This document shows, one piece after another, positions 36,615 to 47,901 of a stretch of DNA of 64,000 nucleotides. How positions within the stretch are numbered: position 1 is the stretch's first letter; the number at the start of each line of letters is the position of its first letter. The position numbers were made by a program, and so were the translations under genes. The notes under the pieces are model-generated. The model was not told the origin of the DNA. It was given only the letters and a program-made list of their open reading frames with translations, and ran no database searches. This stretch comes from Niallia taxi (GTDB lineage: Bacteria > Bacillota > Bacilli > Bacillales > Cytobacillaceae), in contig NZ_RZTZ01000007.1 in assembly GCF_004005475.1 (NCBI RefSeq), forward strand, positions 62,001 through 126,000, in the 5' to 3' direction.

Positions 36615-37034
36615 ATGTATAAACTTCGGGGTCATCATCTTTTCTGTCTGTTAGGATATCGGGGGATGGGCTATTCAGCAGAGTATGTACAAAACATGAC
36701 CAAGCTGCATCAAACATTGCGGAAGAATCCCGACACATTTGTTCAAATTGTAGACGGTCCAGATCAATTATGCGAGAAATATCCTAATTCAGGAAAGTAC
36801 CATTGTTTAGACAGTCATATATATGATAGAGATTCTGCTTTTTTAGAAAAACTAGGACTTCATGTTGGTGAGATTATTCGTTGGAGGGATATTGAAACAG
36901 CTATTCTAACACATGCTATGCCTTCCGATATCCCAATTATTTGTGAAACATGCTCCTGGCGTTCATACGGAGTATGTGAAGAAGGAATCCAGGAGCTTCA
37001 TGAAGGCAAGCCACTAAGAGAAATTAAAGATTAA
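36615..37034 (+). CDS. DUF1284 domain protein (putative metal/Fe-S binding)
   Basis: A 139-residue DUF1284 protein: it starts MYKLRGHHLFCLLGYRGMGYS and has further cysteines in QLCEKY, YHCLDSH, IICETCSW and GVCEEG. The family is suspected to bind an iron-sulfur cluster or zinc through these cysteines; no activity is established. Monocistronic, with AGGAGG before the ATG. Confidence 0.85.
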   Translation: MYKLRGHHLFCLLGYRGMGYSAEYVQNMTKLHQTLRKNPDTFVQIVDGPDQLCEKYPNSGKYHCLDSHIYDRDSAFLEKLGLHVGEIIRWRDIETAILTHAMPSDIPIICETCSWRSYGVCEEGIQELHEGKPLREIKD

Positions 37035-37078
37035 AAACTCCTAAACTTTGTCAAAACAGATAGACTCAGTATTCAGGC

Positions 37079-37537
37079 TTAATTTATATCCCCTAAATAA
37101 ACAGGGGTTGATCTATTTTTTGTATATTTGATAAGATACGAAAGCAGTTCCTTCGGATAAATCCTATAGTTTTGTAAATGTTGAACAGGCAGCCATTCCA
37201 TCCCGACTTGGTGACTATCTGGATTTGATGGCAGAATATCATTTTCATTTAACAAGCGGCATATAAAATAATGTTCGACTTGGTGAAAGTTTGAATCAAA
37301 GGACGCGTGCTCGTGATTTTTCCCGATGTATTCTCGGATAAACAGCAGCTCGCCAACCTCCACTTCTTCGCCAATTTCTTCTAAACACTCTCTTTTCACG
37401 GCATCATGTAATGTTTCTCCATGCTCCTGTCCGCCCCCTGGGAATAAATAAAAATGCCCCTCGTCGTCTTTATTCTTTGTTAACAATAATCTATCATTAT
37501 CTATAATAATGGCTTTTGCTGATATTCTAACGTTCAT
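37079..37537 (-). CDS. Nudix hydrolase
   Basis: A 152-residue Nudix protein. The Nudix box runs from GGGQEHGETLHDAVKRECLEE to EIGEEVEV, with all catalytic Glu present. The start overlaps the end of the upstream kinase gene by 11 bases, so the two are translationally coupled. Substrate (nucleoside diphosphate derivative) is not predictable. Confidence 0.88.
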   Translation of the reverse strand: MNVRISAKAIIIDNDRLLLTKNKDDEGHFYLFPGGGQEHGETLHDAVKRECLEEIGEEVEVGELLFIREYIGKNHEHASFDSNFHQVEHYFICRLLNENDILPSNPDSHQVGMEWLPVQHLQNYRIYPKELLSYLIKYTKNRSTPVYLGDIN

Positions 37538-38081
37538 TTAGGCTTTTGCTCCTTATTATATTTACTAGTTTTTGCGTGATGGCTTCTACTGAAAGAGCTC
37601 CATCTATAACTATATCAGCACTTGGTTTTACCTTCTCAATCATGATTTGATATGCTTTTCTGCCCCTATCCAGATAGATTTGAGAATCTATTTTTATCAT
37701 ATCCACTGTTGTGTAATTTTCACGGATAAGCCTTCTTGCCATAGCTATATCTAATGGGGTATCAATGAAAATAGAGATACTAATCAAATCCTTCAACTGA
37801 GCATGAAGATAAGAAAAAGGATAATCCAGAATAATGTATTTTACTTCTCGATTTTTAATATGCAAATTAATTTCTTTAACAATTGGCGAAACATCCCAAT
37901 CATTATTATCTCCACTACTAACAGCCCAATTGCCGAAGTCACTTGGTCCGGTTAACTGATAATCATCATAATGTACAATTTTTACTCCATCATTTAGATG
38001 AGCGGCTAGCCTTTTTGCTACTGTCGTTTTTCCACCGCCTGATATTGCTGCAATTGACAAAATTAACGGAAATTCACCCAT
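37527..38081 (-). CDS. P-loop kinase of the uridine kinase type
   Basis: A 184-residue NTPase with Walker A AAISGGGKTTVAKRL (residues about 11-25) and a mobile lid-like R-R-L-I-R-E stretch after DIAMA. Similarity is to uridine kinase/nucleoside kinase proteins; HYDDYQLTGPSDFGNW is the Walker B-side substrate region. The ATG at 38081 is used (GAGGTGG upstream); a GTG three codons earlier is possible. Coupled to the following Nudix gene, which suggests a nucleotide-related role. Confidence 0.8.
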   Translation of the reverse strand: MGEFPLILSIAAISGGGKTTVAKRLAAHLNDGVKIVHYDDYQLTGPSDFGNWAVSSGDNNDWDVSPIVKEINLHIKNREVKYIILDYPFSYLHAQLKDLISISIFIDTPLDIAMARRLIRENYTTVDMIKIDSQIYLDRGRKAYQIMIEKVKPSADIVIDGALSVEAITQKLVNIIRSKSLNER

Positions 38082-38131
38082 AGTTACCACCTCGATTTTT
38101 GTGTACTGCAGGGTGTCGGCATAATACGCTA

Positions 38132-38329
38132 TTAGTCTGCTAATCTATTGGGATTCTCCACAAACGATCCAATAATATAGCCACATTCCCCACAGTAATA
38201 AGACAAAATTGGGGAAGACCCGCGTCTTCTATTTTCATACGCATACATATGCAATTCCTTAACTCCTGATACAATAACTCCTTTGTTTATATTGTCGCTG
38301 TTGCATTGAGGGCATGTTGTTTCAGTCAT
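38132..38329 (-). CDS. Small zinc-ribbon protein
   Basis: A 65-residue protein with CPQC near residue 6 and YYCGECGY near residue 46, one C4 zinc ribbon. GGAG lies eight bases before the ATG at 38329, preferred over in-frame ATG/GTG codons at 38335/38338. Function unknown; likely nucleic acid or protein binding. Upstream of the kinase/Nudix pair and perhaps co-transcribed. Confidence 0.7.
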   Translation of the reverse strand: MTETTCPQCNSDNINKGVIVSGVKELHMYAYENRRRGSSPILSYYCGECGYIIGSFVENPNRLAD

Positions 38330-38481
38330 GGTCATCACTCCATTTTAGTTTCATATATAGGCCAACTTGCTTATAGCCTTATAGTTTGCGGTCCTTCAAT
38401 CGGGTAATATTGCACTTTTACCGATACCATTATTTGTATATTATGAACCAATAATACAATTATTGGAAGAGGTTTTTACTA

Positions 38482-38784
38482 ATGAAAAATATTTACACTT
38501 CCTTCTCTTTTTATTGCTTTTTAGGAACAATAGGATGGACTTTACTGGCATACATGGTTGGCAGTCTATACTCTCCAACAGGCAATTCATATTTTACTAG
38601 TGAATGGTTAGGATATTTGTTTTTCGCACCGATGATTATCACACCTATACTCGGGGTTGTTTTCGGGTTTAAGGGGGAGAAATCAGTGTTTAAGCTAATC
38701 TCCATATTCGGTAATACCATACTCTTTTTTACCGTTTCTTTACTTTCCATTGGTTTAATTGTTTATGACTTTATCCCACAATAA
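38482..38784 (+). CDS. Hypothetical membrane protein, three helices
   Basis: A 100-residue protein with three hydrophobic segments (FYCFLGTIGWTLLAYMVG, LGYLFFAPMIITPILGVVFG, IFGNTILFFTVSLLSIGLIV). No recognised family. GGAAGAGG precedes the ATG by about 10 bases. It shares a bidirectional terminator with the converging GyrI-like gene. Confidence 0.6.
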   Translation: MKNIYTSFSFYCFLGTIGWTLLAYMVGSLYSPTGNSYFTSEWLGYLFFAPMIITPILGVVFGFKGEKSVFKLISIFGNTILFFTVSLLSIGLIVYDFIPQ

Positions 38785-38789
38785 CAGTC

Positions 38790-38823
38790 GAAAAAGGGAA
38801 CTTAATCAAGTTCCCTCTTTTTC
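38790..38823. terminator. Bidirectional terminator
   Basis: AGGGAACTT (38795-38803), loop AATC, AAGTTCCCT (38808-38816), flanked by A and T runs on both sides; serves both converging genes. Confidence 0.88.
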
Positions 38824-38827
38824 AGCT

Positions 38828-39451
38828 TCATTTTGGTTGGACTCTATATCTTAAAACAGTTTTTAGTTTTTCTGGAGCCGCTTTCCTTGCATCAGACAAG
38901 TATATTTCTCTGTGCTCCTTTTCTATTCTCAGGAGGTTATTTTCCTGCGCAAACTCGTCCATTTTGGCAAAGCTTTTCGGTTCTTCATCATATGGACCGA
39001 TATGCAGCATTTGAATATTAAGGCTTTCCTCGGAGGTCTGGAAATACACTTGCTCTAAGAAGGGATGAGGATTCTTTTTCATTACTTTTTCTAATGCCAT
39101 TTGTGCAACTTCCTTTGTCACAAACTCGGGCTGTCTTATCATGATTGTATAGAGGAATTCCTCTTTATTCAGTTCTTGAAGTTTCCTGCCTTTCTCTGTT
39201 AAACTCCATATTCCTTCTAGCGGATAAACTGTATATTCTACATAACCGGGAGGAGTAACTCCTCCTTTAGGCATCATACGAACAGCATACGCCATTGAAT
39301 ATAACACTTTAACCCTTTCGGCAAACTCTTCTCCATTAGGATTGCCTTGTCCATTTATCATAAAAAACCTTTGTGCTGGTACCTCGACAAGATCTGGTGT
39401 TGCTTTGGGCAAATACAAGCTCTTTTCATGCTTTCTCCATTCATGTTTCAA
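38828..39451 (-). CDS. GyrI-like small-molecule-binding protein
   Basis: A 207-residue protein of the GyrI-like/SOUL-type ligand-binding superfamily with no DNA-binding domain: DLVEVPAQRFFMINGQGNPNG near the N-terminus and LHIGPYDEEPKSFAKMDEFAQ later are characteristic. Such proteins may bind or hydrolyse toxic small molecules. It is preceded 15 bases upstream by the anti-sigma-like gene. Confidence 0.82.
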   Translation of the reverse strand: MKHEWRKHEKSLYLPKATPDLVEVPAQRFFMINGQGNPNGEEFAERVKVLYSMAYAVRMMPKGGVTPPGYVEYTVYPLEGIWSLTEKGRKLQELNKEEFLYTIMIRQPEFVTKEVAQMALEKVMKKNPHPFLEQVYFQTSEESLNIQMLHIGPYDEEPKSFAKMDEFAQENNLLRIEKEHREIYLSDARKAAPEKLKTVLRYRVQPK

Positions 39452-39466
39452 GCCTCTCGCCTCCCT

Positions 39467-40351
39467 TTATATCTGGTGTATTTTTGTTCCTATCGTGGAT
39501 GCTTTAATCATTTTTACTTTCATAAAGGCAGCCAACTGTTCTGGTGTGCCTGAAATAACAGCGCCTCTCACTTTGATATCTTTTACGGACGGAAAAGTAC
39601 TTTTATTTATTCCAGATAAAATGAGTTCAGCTTCTTTTCGATATGCTTCATCATCACTGAGCTTTTTTAGTTTATCAAGGAATACTTGTCCATGACTAAC
39701 AAATCCGGCCCCTTTCACTTGAAAACCGATTGTTGTATCCCCAGCGTAAGCATTATCTTCATTTAGCGACATATTCATCTCTTGTAATTCTGCATCTGTG
39801 GCTGTGTCTACCCACATCCAATTAACATGCTTGGAGCCAAGTATATCCTCTATTTCTGTTAAGGAATAGGCTTTATCGAAGGAAAGTGCAACCTCTGCCA
39901 TTGTATTGCTGTTCATGTCAGCCAGCATGTTCAGCTCCCGCGGTAGGTTCTTATAGTCTGTTTTCGGATCAAAAAAAAGCAGTTCTTTGCTTCCGTCATC
40001 TTCATAGCTGCTGTCTGCTAAAATGGAAGCTTCTACTATCGATTCCATATTGCCAAGAACACTAACCTTCTCCTTCAATGAACTTGTGACAACTTTTTGT
40101 TCGCCAATCGTTTTTTCTTCTTGGAAATAGGAAATCGCACTCCACAAATGAAATTCCTTACCTGAGCTTTTCCACTGTGTATTTGCGCCTTGCACTGTAT
40201 TTAAGAGCATATTTTCTTTCGCTACATCATGCTTTAAATTGAAATAGGCTACTATGTATAATGCAGCTACGGCAATAATGATACCCAAAGTCAAAAACCG
40301 TATAGTTTCACGCTTGTCGTCCTGTTTAGGTATATTAACAGTTAAACTCAT
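39467..40351 (-). CDS. Sigma-factor regulator-like membrane protein (YhdL C-terminal type)
   Basis: A 294-residue protein with one membrane helix (FLTLGIIIAVAALYIVAYFNL, near residues 20-40) and a large extracytoplasmic part matching the sigma-factor-regulator C-terminal domain (EVALSFDKAYSLTEIEDIL...HVNWMWVDT). YhdL of B. subtilis, an anti-SigM factor, carries this domain, but here no cytoplasmic zinc anti-sigma segment and no ECF sigma gene are adjacent. GGGGG lies seven bases before the ATG at 40351; a longer frame begins at 40390. Function as a regulator is therefore uncertain. Confidence 0.68.
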   Translation of the reverse strand: MSLTVNIPKQDDKRETIRFLTLGIIIAVAALYIVAYFNLKHDVAKENMLLNTVQGANTQWKSSGKEFHLWSAISYFQEEKTIGEQKVVTSSLKEKVSVLGNMESIVEASILADSSYEDDGSKELLFFDPKTDYKNLPRELNMLADMNSNTMAEVALSFDKAYSLTEIEDILGSKHVNWMWVDTATDAELQEMNMSLNEDNAYAGDTTIGFQVKGAGFVSHGQVFLDKLKKLSDDEAYRKEAELILSGINKSTFPSVKDIKVRGAVISGTPEQLAAFMKVKMIKASTIGTKIHQI

Positions 40352-40513
40352 TGTATTTCCCCCTTCCCCTTTCCATGTTTTTTCTATCATATCTTATTTA
40401 TGAAATAGCGTCTCAAAATTCCAAAGAATGACATATAACGTTCATAAATTATATCTCATTATTTTCCAATATTCTTTAGTATTTTTTTCGTCATCTGCCT
40501 TTTTTAATAATGG

Positions 40514-41248
40514 CTATCGACCATTTACTATTTTTTCAAAATCACTTATTGAAGTGGAGTACTTAATATATATACGCGGCAGCAGAAACAACTCGTTTTT
40601 AAGACCATTCTCGGAATAATATTGTGGTGTTGTACTTAATCCGAATGAATAATATTTTTTCGTTTCCTCGATAACTTTGCTGTTAAAGCTGCCGTATGGA
40701 TAAGCTACGGCTATAACTGGTTTGCCTGTAATACTCTTAATAGCATCTCTTGCCCCCTCCAGCTCTTCCTTATAATTTGTTATCTTCGTCAAGTCAGGAT
40801 GTGTCGCCGTATGTGATTGGACAGAGACCATTCCACTATCAGCAAGCTTTTTCAATTCAGGCTTTGATAGGCGGTTGGAACGGCCGATAAAGTCTGAGAT
40901 AACAAAAAATGTAGCAGTTGGACGAAACTGGTCTGTTTTCAACTTTTCAAAGATAGAATAAACGTTCATATTGTTTTTGTATCCATCATCAAACGTAAGA
41001 AAAATTGGCTTTTTAACCTTTGAAATGTCCTGCCAATGTTCGAATGTTAATAACGTAAAACCATGGTCTCGTAAATATATCATTTGTTTTTCAAAGTTTT
41101 CAGGTGTAACGTATAGCTCCTTAGAGCCTTGGCCTATAAATTCATCAATAGAGTGATATATAAGGATTGGCACCCTTTGCTGCGCCCCAGCTTGAGAAGG
41201 AAGTAAAAGTAACACAAGCATCCAAATAATTGCCGAATATTTCGCCAT
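40514..41248 (-). CDS. Secreted polysaccharide deacetylase (CE4/NodB)
   Basis: A 244-residue exported deacetylase. Signal peptide MAKYSAIIWMLVLLLLPSQAGA is followed by VPILIYHSIDE. CE4 motifs: motif 1 TFDDGYKNN (catalytic and metal Asp), motif 2 SHTATHPDL (metal His pair), motif 3 AYPYGSFN. Acts on N-acetylated wall or capsule sugars, substrate unspecified. Single gene, followed upstream of its start by the beta-glucoside operon terminator. Confidence 0.9.
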   Translation of the reverse strand: MAKYSAIIWMLVLLLLPSQAGAQQRVPILIYHSIDEFIGQGSKELYVTPENFEKQMIYLRDHGFTLLTFEHWQDISKVKKPIFLTFDDGYKNNMNVYSIFEKLKTDQFRPTATFFVISDFIGRSNRLSKPELKKLADSGMVSVQSHTATHPDLTKITNYKEELEGARDAIKSITGKPVIAVAYPYGSFNSKVIEETKKYYSFGLSTTPQYYSENGLKNELFLLPRIYIKYSTSISDFEKIVNGR

Positions 41249-41313
41249 AAAAAACCCTCCTTTTTGTGTATTTTCCCTCCAATTATGGTTTCTTATGTTA
41301 ACTTATTGAATAC

Positions 41314-41345
41314 ACAAAAAAAGCATGAGACTAAGTCCCATGCTT
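41314..41345 (-). terminator. Terminator of the beta-glucoside operon
   Basis: AAGCATGAGAC (41321-41331) and GTCCCATGCTT (41335-41345) with one A-C mismatch, then a run of T on the minus strand. Confidence 0.85.
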
Positions 41346-41353
41346 CTTTACTA

Positions 41354-42848
<1,495 letters not shown>

Positions 42849-42857
42849 CACATTGGT

Positions 42858-44750
<1,893 letters not shown>

Positions 44751-44783
44751 TTATATTCATTCCCTATTGACATAAAAATTTCC

Positions 44784-44847
44784 AACAAAAAAACCTAAAT
44801 CAAAACATCTCTGTTTGATTTAGGTTTTGCCCGCTAGGTTACAACCC
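44784..44847 (-). promoter_or_regulatory. RAT antiterminator and overlapping terminator before bglP
   Basis: Minus strand: GGGTTGTAACCTAGCGGGCAA begins the RAT (44847-44823), starting on the licT stop codon. It overlaps the terminator arm AAAACCTAAATCAAA, which pairs with TTTGATTTAGGTTTT (44790-44828) and is followed by T residues. LicT binding to RAT should prevent termination. Confidence 0.88.
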
Positions 44848-45689
44848 TATTTGTCATTATTACTTTTGACAACTCGTTCTATATGGATGGTTAAATAAAT
44901 CATTTCTTCGTCTGTTAACACATACGTATACATGCTCTCAATAAATTTCTTTATTTTCAGCGCACATGTATGTGCATCAGGGTATTTCATTTGAATTACT
45001 TGATATAAATCGTCATTTGTTGAGCTGTTATAGTGATTACCTTTCACTAAACGTTGCGCAAAAAACTTAAGATGGGTAATAAAGCGGTAGAAATGCAGCG
45101 AATTTTCATTAAAATCAATTTTAAAGTGATACCTTACAAGTGTTAAGATTTCCTGCATGATTTTTGTCATATCATGCACAACTGGCATCTCCTCATTCAA
45201 TTCAGCGTTGATGAAGTGAAGTGCCAAAAATCCTGCTTCATCCTCTGGCAAGATTACACCAAATTGATCACAAATCATATTCAATGCTTCTAGTCCTACC
45301 TCATACTCATCTCTATACAGTTGTCTAATTTCCCAAAGTAATCCATTTTTTATTGGAAGGTGGTTCTTAAAGCGATCCACCGCATAATAAATATGGTCTG
45401 TTAAATGAATATAAATGCTTTCGTTTAATTTCTTACCAAGCTTCATCTTTGCATAAGCAATAATCTTCTCTGATAATTGCATATATTCAATCGGCATATC
45501 AGCTATCAAGGTTTTGAAATTTGTCATCATATCTTCGTTTTCTAAAGTGAAAATTTTATCAATTTGCTCTTCAGCAATCTGATCACCAGCTCGCTTTTGA
45601 AAAGCTATCCCGCGACCAATGATAATAATTTCTTGATTATCTTTTATTGAGATAACCGCATTGTTGTTTAATATTTTCTCGATTTTCAC
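44847..45689 (-). CDS. licT: BglG/LicT-family transcriptional antiterminator
   Basis: A 280-residue antiterminator: RNA-binding CAT domain (residues 1-55, MKIEKILNNNAVISIKDNQE), PRD1 (to about 170, with HLTDHIYYAVDRF and EIRQLYRDEYEVG) and PRD2 (about 171-275, RYHFKIDFNENSLHFYRFITHL). PTS-dependent phosphorylation of PRD histidines controls activity. Flanked by RAT/terminator elements on both sides, so it regulates both itself and bglPH. Confidence 0.94.
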   Translation of the reverse strand: MKIEKILNNNAVISIKDNQEIIIIGRGIAFQKRAGDQIAEEQIDKIFTLENEDMMTNFKTLIADMPIEYMQLSEKIIAYAKMKLGKKLNESIYIHLTDHIYYAVDRFKNHLPIKNGLLWEIRQLYRDEYEVGLEALNMICDQFGVILPEDEAGFLALHFINAELNEEMPVVHDMTKIMQEILTLVRYHFKIDFNENSLHFYRFITHLKFFAQRLVKGNHYNSSTNDDLYQVIQMKYPDAHTCALKIKKFIESMYTYVLTDEEMIYLTIHIERVVKSNNDK

Positions 45690-45713
45690 TTTATTACCCT
45701 CCGATATATAGAG

Positions 45714-45779
45714 AAAAAGGCAAAACCCACCCTTTAAAAATAAGGTAATCGGTTTTGCCTGATTTAACAGTTACAATCC
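45714..45779 (-). promoter_or_regulatory. RAT antiterminator and terminator in the licT leader
   Basis: Minus strand: GGATTGTAACTG...CAGGCAAAACC (45779-45751) is a near-consensus RAT. Its 3' part AGGCAAAACC pairs alternatively with GGTTTTGCCT (45727-45718), making a terminator with T run. Implies autoregulation. Confidence 0.9.
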
Positions 45780-45783
45780 GTTC

Positions 45784-45828
45784 TGTATACGCTTCCTATA
45801 TCTTATCAAATAAATTTAAAAATAGCAA
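45784..45828 (-). promoter_or_regulatory. licT operon promoter with cre-like box
   Basis: Minus strand: TTGCTA (45828-45823), 17-base spacer, TAAGAT (45805-45800). TAGGAAGCGTATACA (45798-45784) at the start site has one mismatch to cre, fitting CcpA repression of bgl genes. Confidence 0.6.
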
Positions 45829-45871
45829 GAGTATTTTTATCAAGGGTACTTCAGCCCATTATTTTACAAAA

Positions 45872-46741
45872 TTAAAGAGTCACTTTTCTTACCTGTAATG
45901 ATGCTTGGTTATTACTTTGGATAGTTATGTCTACATCATAGTAGCCACTTTCAAAGGAAGAGCATTTATAATCACCAGAACAACCAGTCACAAAAAATGG
46001 CGTATTTGGAAAGTTAGCATGAATATTTGTTAGCTTTGAATAAAAAACATGGGCATGATGTGTGAAGATACCAAGTATTCTGCTTCTTACATTAGCTGGA
46101 ATTGCATTAAAAAACCGGTCTGTTTCTTGTCTGCTCACGACATGATCAGAACTAACCGTATTATAGATTCCTGGTACATAAAGGGGCCAATGTGTATCAA
46201 TAATATAGTAATGGTTAGGATCTAAATTATTTAATAGATTAATACTGTCTTGGCTGAATGTTCCCGTTCCATTATCAAGCCATACATGCTGCACTAACCC
46301 TCGAGTTCTCGGAATACTCACCCTGCCTGTTAACGGGTTAAAATATTGCAGAAATAAATTCCTACTATCATTTCTGCTCGTATCCTCCCAGTTTCCTATT
46401 GATGTTCGATAGTAGATATTTTTCGGTCCTAAATTATGATCCACAATGTTTTTGAACTGCTGATAATAGCTTCGCGCCTCTGCTGTTGTAAAAGCTCCTA
46501 ATGCATGGGCATTGTCTCCGCCAAAAATAACATATCTTTTCGTCCCGCTATTTATCGCCCTTGGGAGAAAATTATTAAAGATACTTTGGCTGTTCAAATA
46601 ACCTACATGACTATCCCCAATAACTGCTATATTGACAGTATAGCTTGACGTTGCCTGTAAACTAGATTGGGTTAACGGAATACGGTTAAAGCCAGAATTA
46701 TCCCTTCTTTGTTTATTCATTTTCATCACACTCTTTTTCAT
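45872..46741 (-). CDS. Calcineurin-like metallophosphoesterase (divergent)
   Basis: A 289-residue protein of the metallophosphatase fold. Motifs in order: GDSHVGYLN, FGGDNAHAL, GNWEDT, DTHWPLYV and THHAHVFYS. Compared with the canonical set GDxH-GDxx-GNHE-H-GHxH, the His of GNHE is Trp and GHxH is HHAH, so metal site 2 may be altered. No signal peptide. Substrate unknown. It carries its own stop and lies just downstream of a 21-bp inverted repeat. Confidence 0.7.
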   Translation of the reverse strand: MKKSVMKMNKQRRDNSGFNRIPLTQSSLQATSSYTVNIAVIGDSHVGYLNSQSIFNNFLPRAINSGTKRYVIFGGDNAHALGAFTTAEARSYYQQFKNIVDHNLGPKNIYYRTSIGNWEDTSRNDSRNLFLQYFNPLTGRVSIPRTRGLVQHVWLDNGTGTFSQDSINLLNNLDPNHYYIIDTHWPLYVPGIYNTVSSDHVVSRQETDRFFNAIPANVRSRILGIFTHHAHVFYSKLTNIHANFPNTPFFVTGCSGDYKCSSFESGYYDVDITIQSNNQASLQVRKVTL

Positions 46742-46795
46742 TAACTTCCTATATGATATTCAGTAAGTGATTAAGTGCTTGTACCTTTTTATCTG

Positions 46796-46863
46796 TTTTA
46801 TTGTGTAGTAAGAGGTCGAGACGAAACAGCTATAACGTATCAACCTCTTACTACACAATAAAA
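46796..46863. repeat. Perfect 21-bp inverted repeat
   Basis: TTTTATTGTGTAGTAAGAGG plus one T (46796-46816) pairs with its exact complement at 46843-46863, with a 26-base centre. Neither strand has a terminator-type T run after it. It stands between the phosphoesterase start and the Rieske terminator; it may be an operator, processing stem or a tiny mobile remnant. Confidence 0.6.
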
Positions 46864-46885
46864 AAAGCACGGGTATCCCCGTGCT
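46860..46885 (-). terminator. Terminator after the Rieske gene
   Basis: AGCACGGG (46866-46873) and CCCGTGCT (46878-46885), followed on the minus strand by T residues; stem touches the stop codon. Confidence 0.85.
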
Positions 46886-47877
46886 CACACTCTCTCTAAA
46901 ACTGGTGTAGTCCCATTCTCAACACCCAATTGATTTAACCATCTGCGATAAGCAATTGTTAACGCATCTGATTTAAGATGTAATTCCGCTTGTAAATCTA
47001 ACGGAAGCAATTCTGGTTTTTGACTTTGTACAATATCAAGGTCCTGATAAAAAATCGTGTCTTGGAACTCAACAAATGGTTCGTCAGGCATATCCAAATC
47101 ATAGTTTCTTGTTAACAGCATATAAGCCTGTGATTGTTCATTACCAGCTTGATTAACAATTAACAGAATCGTTAACGCATCATCAGAGCCTTCAGATGTT
47201 TTCGTAAATCGAGCTGTTGTTGGATTTAAGATTTCGTATACATAGTCTGCATACCCGCCTTTTGAACGTCCATCTGGATTTGGCTGGTAAACAGGAATTT
47301 TGCTTGTAATATAGCGATTATCGATAAAATCTACTTTATAATCTACTACTTCCGCATGTTCCTCGTCTCCTAATAAGCCTTCATGTACGAACATAAGATG
47401 TGAAACATCAAGAAAGTTCTCAATAATTCTTGGTGCATTTGCATTTACATCATATGGACCACAAATGACAGTACGGTGATTCTCCATATTATATTCTGGA
47501 TAAGAAATAAGCGGAGACGGATTGTCGCCTAAGTTCACCCAAATCAGCCCAAGATATTCTTCACAATGATAAACAGTTGCTTTTGCCTTTTTTGGAATCG
47601 CTCTGCCATTTGGAAGGGCAGGAATCTTTACACATGCTCCTACACAATCATATTCCCATGCATGGTAGGCACATACTAAATTCCCATTTTTTACCTTCCC
47701 AAGCGAAAGGGCAGCACCACGGTGGATACATAAATCCTTAAAGGCATGTACTCCCTTTTCGTTGCGGAAAATAGCGACTCTTTCGCCAAGCACAAATACT
47801 TGCTTTGGATCTTCTAATAGCTCCTCTGCTTTACATACTGGATGCCATTCATTCCATAGTCTATCCTGTTGCATCAT
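46885..47877 (-). CDS. Rieske [2Fe-2S] non-heme iron oxygenase, alpha-subunit type
   Basis: A 330-residue ring-hydroxylating or N/O-demethylating type oxygenase. The Rieske site is Cys50-x-His52 (DLCIHRGAA) and Cys69-x2-His72 (VCAYHAWEY). The mononuclear iron site shows Asp157-x2-His160-x4-His165 (NFLDVSHLMFVHEG). Size and layout match vanillate demethylase and the NdmA/NdmB methylxanthine demethylases. It lies 24 bases after an NCS2 nucleobase permease under a guanine-class riboswitch, so a purine-derived substrate is likely, but this is inference. No reductase gene is nearby; an electron donor elsewhere is needed. GGGGAG precedes the ATG. Confidence 0.92.
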   Translation of the reverse strand: MMQQDRLWNEWHPVCKAEELLEDPKQVFVLGERVAIFRNEKGVHAFKDLCIHRGAALSLGKVKNGNLVCAYHAWEYDCVGACVKIPALPNGRAIPKKAKATVYHCEEYLGLIWVNLGDNPSPLISYPEYNMENHRTVICGPYDVNANAPRIIENFLDVSHLMFVHEGLLGDEEHAEVVDYKVDFIDNRYITSKIPVYQPNPDGRSKGGYADYVYEILNPTTARFTKTSEGSDDALTILLIVNQAGNEQSQAYMLLTRNYDLDMPDEPFVEFQDTIFYQDLDIVQSQKPELLPLDLQAELHLKSDALTIAYRRWLNQLGVENGTTPVLERV

Positions 47878-47901
47878 AGTGTTGACTCCCCTTTTTTCTA
47901 C

